Assembly: GCA_947625905.1 (NCBI GenBank) | Contig: CANQQJ010000017.1 | Coordinates: forward strand, 1 to 63,727 | Reading direction: 5' to 3' | Source of the DNA: an uncultured Clostridia bacterium | Lineage (GTDB): Bacteria > Bacillota > Clostridia > Monoglobales > Monoglobaceae | DNA length: 63,727 bases | Shown: positions 57,642 through 63,727 of the stretch, in pieces | Layout of the letters: each line of letters begins with the position of its first letter | Numbering within the stretch: position 1 is the first letter of the stretch | The notes under the pieces: generated by a model | Seen by the model: the letters and a program-made list of their open reading frames with translations, nothing else | The model's database searches: none | What the model was told of the DNA's origin: nothing | Translations under genes and position numbers: made by a program

Positions 57642-59440
57642 GCAAATCAAAAACGCCGAAAAATCAGAAAAATCAGAATAAAAAGATAAACAAAGGCTCC
57701 GTAAAAAGGCTTATCGGTCTTTTTGCCGTCTATAAATCAAGGTGCGCTCTGATGATAGCCGCGCTCATAATTTCGGGTGTGTTCACCGCGATAGGACCGC
57801 GCGTGCTGGGAGGCGCGACCGACACTATCGTGAGAGGGCTCGGCGCAGGCGGCATAGACCAAAAAACATTCTTTTTCTGGGCGGGCCTTGCCGTACTGAT
57901 ATATTTCATGCAGTTTGTCACCAAATGGTTTGCCGGCCGCATGTCGGCCCGCATAACGGCGCGCATAGCGGCAGACCTGCGCGAAAAAGTCGAAAAAAAG
58001 CTGTGGACCCTGCCGCTTAACTACTACGACACAAACAGACGCGGAGACATGATGAGCCGCGCTGCAAACGACGTTGACAATGTGGCCGCGACGCTGAATC
58101 AAACCGGCGGAGACCTTATATATTGGCTGCTTATGCTTGTCGGCATGGTAGTTATGATGCTCGCTCTTTCGTGGCACCTGGCTCTCGTGACGATAGCTTT
58201 GATCCCGCTGTCGGGATTTATCGTGAAAAAAATGTCCGCCCTTTCCGCTCCCGCCTTTATGAAACAGTGGCAGTACATGGGAAAGATCAACTCAAACGTT
58301 GAGGAAAGCGTCGGGGGACACAATATAATAAAGGCGTATAACCGCGAGAATGAATTTATCGAAAATTTTGACGCGCAAAACGAGGAGCTGTACAAAACGT
58401 CAATGCGCGCGTCTGTTGTCACTAATATGATCCAGCCTCTGTCGCGCTTTGTTACAAACATTAATTATATTGTTGTCGCGCTTGTCGGAGCCTTCAAAAT
58501 AATAAACGGAAGCATGAGCGTCGGTGAAGTGCAGGCGTTTATTCAGTATGCCAGACAGTTCCAGCAGCCTTTCACATCGCTGTCGCAGATGATCGGCACT
58601 CTGCAGTCGGGCCTTGTCTCTCTGAACAGGATCTACGAGCTGCTTGACAGCCCCGACGAGCCGGCCGATATTGGCGGCGCGTACGACGAGTATGAGCTCA
58701 AGGGACAAATCGAGTTTAAAGACGTGTCGTTCAGCTACACGCCCGACAAAAAGCTTATCGAGCACATGAACCTCACCGTAAAGCCCGGTCAGACCGTGGC
58801 GATAGTGGGCGGCACGGGCGCGGGAAAAACGACGCTGGTCAACCTGATCGAGCGGTTTTACGAGATCGACAGCGGCGAGATCATTCTTGACGGAAACATT
58901 GATATCCGCAAGCTGAGCCGCGCGGCTCTCAGGCGCAACATCGGCATGGTGCTGCAGGATACCTGGCTGTACAACGCCACGATCGCCGAAAACATCATAT
59001 ACGGAGTCCCGAAGGGCAGGGAAATAACCCGCGATGAATTTCTGGACGCGTGCAAGGCCACGTTTGTCGACAATTATGTGAGATCGCTGCCCAAGGGCTA
59101 CGCCACTGTAATAGATAATGAGCAGACATCGGTCTCCGCGGGCGAAAAACAGCTGATAACAATAGCCAGAGCGTTTCTGACCAAGCCGAATATCCTGATC
59201 CTCGACGAGGCGACAAGCTCGGTCGACACCAAAACCGAGGCACAAATTCAAGAGGCGGTCAACAGGCTGCGCGAAGGCAGGACGAGCTTTATCATCGCCC
59301 ACCGCCTGTCAACAATACGCGGCGCGGACATAATTTTGGTCATGAAAGACGGACATATCGTTGAGCAGGGCAGCCATGACGAGCTTTTGAAGCTCGGCGG
59401 AGAGTACGCGAATTTGTACAGAGCGCAGTTCGCGGGTTAA
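57638..59440 (+). CDS. ABC exporter half-transporter, catalytic subunit
   Basis: A 600-residue partner half. Six transmembrane helices (~30-320) and an ATPase domain: Walker A GGTGAGKTT, Q-loop GMVLQDTWLYN, Walker B ILILDEATSSVD with catalytic Glu, H-loop IIAHRLSTI. Its signature is SAGEKQL rather than SGGQ, complementing the degenerate site of the first half; together they form one hydrolytic site. The lysine-rich N-terminus (KNQKNQNKKINKGS) is cytoplasmic. It is followed 42 bp later by the ATP-grasp genes with no terminator between. Confidence 0.93.
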   Translation: MSKSKTPKNQKNQNKKINKGSVKRLIGLFAVYKSRCALMIAALIISGVFTAIGPRVLGGATDTIVRGLGAGGIDQKTFFFWAGLAVLIYFMQFVTKWFAGRMSARITARIAADLREKVEKKLWTLPLNYYDTNRRGDMMSRAANDVDNVAATLNQTGGDLIYWLLMLVGMVVMMLALSWHLALVTIALIPLSGFIVKKMSALSAPAFMKQWQYMGKINSNVEESVGGHNIIKAYNRENEFIENFDAQNEELYKTSMRASVVTNMIQPLSRFVTNINYIVVALVGAFKIINGSMSVGEVQAFIQYARQFQQPFTSLSQMIGTLQSGLVSLNRIYELLDSPDEPADIGGAYDEYELKGQIEFKDVSFSYTPDKKLIEHMNLTVKPGQTVAIVGGTGAGKTTLVNLIERFYEIDSGEIILDGNIDIRKLSRAALRRNIGMVLQDTWLYNATIAENIIYGVPKGREITRDEFLDACKATFVDNYVRSLPKGYATVIDNEQTSVSAGEKQLITIARAFLTKPNILILDEATSSVDTKTEAQIQEAVNRLREGRTSFIIAHRLSTIRGADIILVMKDGHIVEQGSHDELLKLGGEYANLYRAQFAG

Positions 59441-59482
59441 AATAAGAAAAATAATTTTATATACAAATAATGAGGTGAAATT

Positions 59483-60823
59483 ATGAGAATAGTGTTTTAC
59501 AATACATCGTCAAAGGACGTTACGTCGCGTTCATCCGCGATGTTTTATCCCAAAAGAGCCGACTTATGGGACGATCTCGCGGAGCATTATCCGGAGCACG
59601 AGTTTTATTTTGTGACGTCAAACGGCGGCGGCATTCTCTTGGATATTACAAACGGAGAAATTGCGGTTTATCCGAAAAAGGTTAAGTACGTCATTACCAA
59701 CTCCCGGGACAGTGCGGACACGATTGCCGATATTATTATCAGTCTGAACCCCGACGCGGCGATAGAAATTTCGACGGCAACCACGCCTATTGACTGGAAC
59801 TTTATCAAGGATTCCCTTGTAGCCGAAAAGCTCCGCGCGAAGGGCATACGCACCATATCGCAAACGCTGTTTTCGTCGCTGGCGTTTTATGACAAGTGGC
59901 GTTCGTCCATGGCACTGCGCAATTACGGTTTTAACGTCGCCGAAAGCGTTTTCGTCCACAACGACCAGTATTGGGCGGAAAGAGAAATCAAAAACATGAC
60001 GAACAACGTATATAAGGAGTATATTTTATACAAAATCAGCCGTCTTAATTATCCCGTTATCATAAAGGGAACCATCGGCGCAGGCTCCACGGGAATCGAA
60101 ATCGCCCAAAACTTCGAGGAGGCGAAGGCGGTTCTTAATTCCGAAAACAACAATGCCGACCTCATAGTCGAAGAAATGATACAGGGCGAGAATATCGGCA
60201 CCGATATTTTCGGAGCGGACGGACAATACCATGTTCCCTTAGCGTATTTCAACTCCACTACCGATAAAAATATCTCCGATCCGTACCATCAGATTAAATT
60301 CGGTCCGGTAACGGCGGAAAGATATAATCTTAAGGAAATGCAGGAGTCGCTTATTAAGCTTGCCAACGATTTTAAGTTCGGCGCCGGAGCTAATGTCGAT
60401 TTGATTTTTAAGGACGGTAAGTGGTACATAATCGAGGTCAACCCCAGGTGGTCGGGAATGACTACTACGGCTGCAGCGGCGGAGGGCAGAAACCCGCTTG
60501 TCATATACGCGGAGTCGGTATTCGGCAGCTCCTGCGAGTATTCGGATATCAAAAGCCTCAAATACACGCTCAACTTCAAAATACCCGAAATTGACGAGGA
60601 AACCTTCAACAAGCTCAGCGAGTGCGACTGTGTTAAATCAATGCTTCACAGCATGACGCGTCTGCCGGACAGAATCATTCAATACTGCGAAATTATTATC
60701 GGCGGATTTGAAACGCCGGATGATTTGATTGCCGGACTCAAAAAAATCAATGACGATTTCCCCGGCGTCGTATCCGAGGACGTAATGAAAACCGCCGTAT
60801 ATATGGCGGAAAACAATAAATAA
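59483..60823 (+). CDS. ATP-grasp ligase, carboxylase-like fold
   Basis: A 446-residue ATP-grasp enzyme: N-terminal domain 1-~130 (VFYNTSSKDVTSRSSAM, unique), central ATP-grasp with YPVIIKGTIGAGSTGIEIA (nucleotide-binding Lys), IVEEMIQGENIGTDIF and the metal-binding end GKWYIIEVNPRWSGM (Glu-x-Asn). The C-terminal ~80 residues are a separate domain. The fold joins a carboxylate, activated as acylphosphate, to an amine or other nucleophile. Substrates are unknown. GAGGTGA is the ribosome binding site. It is third in the cluster. Confidence 0.85.
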   Translation: MRIVFYNTSSKDVTSRSSAMFYPKRADLWDDLAEHYPEHEFYFVTSNGGGILLDITNGEIAVYPKKVKYVITNSRDSADTIADIIISLNPDAAIEISTATTPIDWNFIKDSLVAEKLRAKGIRTISQTLFSSLAFYDKWRSSMALRNYGFNVAESVFVHNDQYWAEREIKNMTNNVYKEYILYKISRLNYPVIIKGTIGAGSTGIEIAQNFEEAKAVLNSENNNADLIVEEMIQGENIGTDIFGADGQYHVPLAYFNSTTDKNISDPYHQIKFGPVTAERYNLKEMQESLIKLANDFKFGAGANVDLIFKDGKWYIIEVNPRWSGMTTTAAAAEGRNPLVIYAESVFGSSCEYSDIKSLKYTLNFKIPEIDEETFNKLSECDCVKSMLHSMTRLPDRIIQYCEIIIGGFETPDDLIAGLKKINDDFPGVVSEDVMKTAVYMAENNK

Positions 60824-60844
60824 TATATTTCCGGAGGAAGAAAG

Positions 60845-61717
60845 ATGAATAAAAAGCCTTATACTTTATTTTCAAACGTGGACGATTTGCTGGAAAAATA
60901 CGGCGATCATATTTTCGACAACGGCGATAAAATGTTTGACCCTATGGTTATTGACTTTCTTCACGTGTCAATCGAGTCGGGTCAAAAGCTCAAGCTGCGC
61001 TACAGGGGAAAAGAGATTGACATTCCCGAATCGTTCTGGCCGTCGGTTTCAAACACTGACGGACTTATAGTAGAGAGACTTTTGATCGCGGCGGGTTCAA
61101 AATGCCTTGTAAACATTGACGAGGTCGCGGCGACAAGAAGTAAGATCATAACTTACGGAAGGCTGGCCGCCGCAGGTATAAGAATCCCCAAAACCCTGGT
61201 TTTCTTCCACCACACCGATCGGGAATATATTTTGGAAAACTTAGAGCCTCCGTTTATCGTAAAGCCCGACAACGGCTTCGGCGGCACCGGTGTGGAGCTT
61301 ATCCATGACTCGAAGGAATTTGACGAATTTCTGTCAAACGTAAAGCCGGGCATTGCTTATATAGCGCAGGAATACATATCAACGTCATTCGGCAGAGACG
61401 TCCGCGTTGTTATGCTGAACGAAAAATACTTCTACTCGGCAATGCGTAACTCAAATAATCCCGACGAATTCCGCTCCAATGTGCATCAGGGCGGTGAAAT
61501 AACCGAGTATCCTATCGACGACGAGACCAAGAAACTGTGCGAAAAGGTCGCGTCGCTGTTCAATTTACCGATTTTGGGCATTGATTTACTGATAGGCGGC
61601 AACGAGTATGTGGTTGTCGAAGTTAACGCAACTCCCGGCGGCTTGCCAGATGACAAGAATAAAGAGGCGTATTATTCGATTATAAAGAACAACGGCATAG
61701 ACTTGGGACTGGATTAA
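60845..61717 (+). CDS. RimK/LysX-like ATP-grasp ligase
   Basis: A 290-residue ATP-grasp enzyme resembling the RimK/LysX branch, which adds amino acids to carboxylates. Landmarks: FIVKPDNGFGGTGVELI, YIAQEYISTSFGRDVRVVML, FRSNVHQGGE (matching the family's FRtNv-x-Gg loop) and ILGIDLLIGGNEYVVVEVNATPGG. Likely forms an isopeptide or peptide bond. The short N-terminal domain (~1-95) is divergent and may recognise the substrate. GGAGGAAG precedes the ATG; the gap from the previous gene is 21 bp. Confidence 0.85.
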   Translation: MNKKPYTLFSNVDDLLEKYGDHIFDNGDKMFDPMVIDFLHVSIESGQKLKLRYRGKEIDIPESFWPSVSNTDGLIVERLLIAAGSKCLVNIDEVAATRSKIITYGRLAAAGIRIPKTLVFFHHTDREYILENLEPPFIVKPDNGFGGTGVELIHDSKEFDEFLSNVKPGIAYIAQEYISTSFGRDVRVVMLNEKYFYSAMRNSNNPDEFRSNVHQGGEITEYPIDDETKKLCEKVASLFNLPILGIDLLIGGNEYVVVEVNATPGGLPDDKNKEAYYSIIKNNGIDLGLD

Positions 61718-61745
61718 TTTTTAAAGCCGAAAATCAGGAGGAAAA

Positions 61746-63578
61746 ATGTTACATAGATTAGAAATCCCCGAGGATATAACACCGGAAAATCCGCTGTACG
61801 AGGAGTACAACAATTATAATGATGCGGTTGACATGTGTATGAATGCCGGAGCGTACAGCCGTGATTTGCTGATGCGTATAGTGCGTGATAACGAGAACAC
61901 CGAGTACGGCAAAAAGCACGGATTCAGCGAAATTCATTCGGTCGAGGACTATAAAAAAAAGGTCCCCTTCTCGGTATATGACGACTACGCCGAGGCGATC
62001 GAGCGTATGACTCGCGGCGAAAAGAACATAATAACCGCCTACCAGATCGTCCATTACGCCGTGACTTCGGGAAGCGTTGACAATCCCAAAAACGTTCCGG
62101 TGTCTGACCGCACCATGGAAGCCTACATGAAATACGCCTCAAGCATTGCACAGTGCGTATACGACCACGGCATACGCCAAATAAAGAGACGTCCGCCGAA
62201 ATTCGGAAAACAGTTTATGACCGCTGTCGTAAAAACCGATTACGTGAAAGACGGAACGCTTAGAGGACCGATATCGTCGGCGGTATTCATTAAGAAAAAA
62301 CCGTTTATGCACTATATTCTTCCGCTGCCCACAGAGGTTATGTACCCCGAGGGCAAAAAATTCAATCAAAAGTATCTGCGCGCGTTTTACGCGCTCAAGG
62401 AGCGCGATATCGTATGCATGGTCGCGCCGTTTATGACCGCCCTCGTGGACAGCATGTACTATATAGAGACGAACTGGCGCTCGCTGGTCCATGATATAGA
62501 AGTCGGAAGGCTCGACCCCGCCATGGATATGGACGAGGATTTCCGCGCGGAGGCGAATAAACAGCTAAAACCCGATCCCGAGAGGGCTGCGGAGCTTAGA
62601 GCGGTTTTTGAAAAAGGCTTTGACGAGCCCGTTATCCCGAAAATCTGGCCGAACTGTGATTACCTTTCGGCGATCGGAGGCGGCGGATTTGCTTCGTACA
62701 CCCAAAAGATGAAGCGCTACTCGGGCGGCATACCGATATATTTTAACAGCTACGGCGCGTCCGAGGGACCGATTTCAACCAGTATGGAGATGGGAAAAAC
62801 AGAGAGCACGGTGATACCGGCAAACGGCTTTTTTGAGTTTATTCCGCTGGATGACGAAAGCGGCGACCCGGCCAAAACCCTTGACCTTGACGAGCTTGAG
62901 GTCGGACGCGAATACGAGATAATCGTCACGAATCTCGCAGGCCTTTACCGCTACCGCCTTGGCGATGTTGTCGAGGTCGCGGGCTACGACGGCGAATCCC
63001 CGAGACTGCTGTTCAAGTACCGCAATAACCAGATGGTCAACATTGCGGGCGAAAAGACAAACGAGGCTTGCGTCGCATGGGTAGTACGCGAGTTTGAAAA
63101 AGCTACGGGAGAGGCGATCACGGATTTCAGCCTATACGCCGACACCGACGACCTTCCCGGACGCTATGTTGTGTTTTTGGAGCCCGAGAAGCACCTTTCC
63201 AAAGAGAAACATGATTATTACCGCGATATATGCGATGAAAAGATGGGAATTGCCAACCCGTCATATGGCGCGAAGATAAAGGATAAGCTGCTGCTGCCGC
63301 TAAAGCTCTGCTTTTTGCAGCAGGAGACCTATTACCTTTACCGCGACATGATGATGCTGAAGGGTATCTCCGAGAACCAGATAAAACCCGTGCGCGTGAT
63401 CGACACGCCGAGAAAAGAAAAATTCTTCTTCGGCCTTGTTTTTGCTTGCAAACGGAAAACTTTTGCTAAACGAACCCGCTTCGCGGCTCCGGCCCGGGAC
63501 GCCGAGGTCGTCGTCCCCTACGGCCGCGGAGATATAGAAATGATTTTTGCCGAATCATCTCCGCGTAATCACTATTAA
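61746..63578 (+). CDS. GH3-family acyl-amido synthetase with repeat-encoded C-terminal tail
   Basis: A 610-residue adenylate-forming enzyme of the GH3 family; plant members conjugate jasmonate or auxin to amino acids. All three ATP/adenylate motifs are present: TSGSVDNPK (~105), YGASEGP (~337) and YRYRLGDVVEV (~400), then FKYRNNQMVNIAGEKTNE. The GH3 core appears to end near residue 560 (VRVIDTPRKEKFFFG). The last ~50 residues (LVFACKRKTFAKRTRFAAP and beyond) are translated from block R7, and the stop lies in the repeat. GGAGG precedes the ATG; the gap is 28 bp. Confidence 0.9.
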   Translation: MLHRLEIPEDITPENPLYEEYNNYNDAVDMCMNAGAYSRDLLMRIVRDNENTEYGKKHGFSEIHSVEDYKKKVPFSVYDDYAEAIERMTRGEKNIITAYQIVHYAVTSGSVDNPKNVPVSDRTMEAYMKYASSIAQCVYDHGIRQIKRRPPKFGKQFMTAVVKTDYVKDGTLRGPISSAVFIKKKPFMHYILPLPTEVMYPEGKKFNQKYLRAFYALKERDIVCMVAPFMTALVDSMYYIETNWRSLVHDIEVGRLDPAMDMDEDFRAEANKQLKPDPERAAELRAVFEKGFDEPVIPKIWPNCDYLSAIGGGGFASYTQKMKRYSGGIPIYFNSYGASEGPISTSMEMGKTESTVIPANGFFEFIPLDDESGDPAKTLDLDELEVGREYEIIVTNLAGLYRYRLGDVVEVAGYDGESPRLLFKYRNNQMVNIAGEKTNEACVAWVVREFEKATGEAITDFSLYADTDDLPGRYVVFLEPEKHLSKEKHDYYRDICDEKMGIANPSYGAKIKDKLLLPLKLCFLQQETYYLYRDMMMLKGISENQIKPVRVIDTPRKEKFFFGLVFACKRKTFAKRTRFAAPARDAEVVVPYGRGDIEMIFAESSPRNHY

Positions 63579-63727
63579 CTAATCACTAATCACTACGTTC
63601 GTAGGGGCGGATATTATCCGCCCGCTTTTAATGCGTTCATTGGCTTTACGCGGGACGCCGAGGTCGTCGTCCCCTACGGCCGCGGAGATATAGAAATGAT
63701 TTTTGCCGAATCATCTCCGCGTAATCA
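63440..63727. repeat. Composite repeat block R7, with a 77-bp direct repeat
   Basis: From inside the GH3 gene to the window end: a partial ~85-bp module (CGAACCCGCTTCGCGGCTCC), a 77-bp unit (63495-63571) repeated exactly at 63651-63727, reverse-orientation TTAGTGATTAG octamers (63576-63596), and the GGGCGGATATTATCCGCCC palindrome (about 63604-63624). The 77-bp unit joins the GGGACGCCGAGG module to a hairpin GCGGAGAT / ATCTCCGC. It continues past the window edge. No further gene is seen. Confidence 0.85.

Noticed and set aside
59425..59444. Weak internal promoter before the ATP-grasp genes (TTGTAC, 18 bp, TAAAAT)
   Set aside because: The -35 matches only three of six positions and overlaps the ABC gene end; not strong enough to split the cluster.

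Overview
The window reads as chromosome from a Clostridia-class Firmicute, most likely an anaerobic gut-type lineage. The reasons are the long-form HPF, the type III pantothenate kinase, DUF4364, YmdB, the DegV and YifB proteins, the GHKL/LytTR two-component pair, the SLH and 'stalk' (copper-amine-oxidase N-terminal-like) surface proteins, and near-consensus sigma-A promoters (TTGACA, 17 bp, TATAAT) ahead of many genes. GC content is moderate, with AT-rich promoter regions and GC-rich codon third positions. No phage, plasmid or CRISPR module is visible. The left edge cuts through the end of an IS3-like element.

Layout. 1-2470: IS3-like end, then the rlmB-ymdB-pgeF operon on the minus strand. 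2703-8049: a small orphan gene, three exported proteins (two with SLH domains) and an AgrC/AgrA-like two-component pair without agrB or agrD. 8128-8640: first large composite repeat. 8654-10138: a ClC-type channel and two tRNA genes. 10258-15021: an AlkZ-related protein, a GH28 glycosidase, a Gfo/Idh/MocA oxidoreductase and a secreted stalk-domain protein. 15092-21149: pyrE, an AEC transporter, a patatin, two toxin-antitoxin loci and a MATE exporter, with two repeat blocks. 21280-28115: a polysaccharide deacetylase, a three-gene operon of unknown small proteins, a phosphoesterase, coaX, a malic enzyme, and an L,D-transpeptidase coupled to an HTH protein. 28235-39433: translation and tRNA genes (prmA, hinT, alaS, trmL, an rsuA-like gene, hpf), degV, yifB and a pyridoxal kinase. 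39845-44231: two further toxin-antitoxin loci and cell-wall proteins. 44396-55739: rpoC, rpoB, rarA, glyA and nth. 55896-63578: a heterodimeric ABC exporter followed by two ATP-grasp ligases and a GH3-family acyl-amido synthetase.

Two things stand out. First, the right-hand five-gene cassette (ABC-ABC-ATPgrasp-ATPgrasp-GH3) looks like a compact, non-ribosomal amide-ligation and export system. I do not recognise it as a characterised pathway. Second, a family of modular palindromic repeats sits between genes in at least seven places. In several cases it has become part of a neighbouring gene: it supplies the C-terminal tail and stop codon of the GH3 protein and of TrmL, the stop of a RelE-like toxin, the Shine-Dalgarno of prmA, and the edge of the two-component promoter.

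Smaller points of interest are a duplicated glyA/rarA junction that now encodes a 45-codon coupling ORF, a back-to-back glyA/nth promoter pair sharing one -10 palindrome, a LytTR-type direct repeat upstream of an SLH gene, a ClC protein without its gating glutamate, four toxin-antitoxin loci, and a 113-bp MITE-like palindrome.
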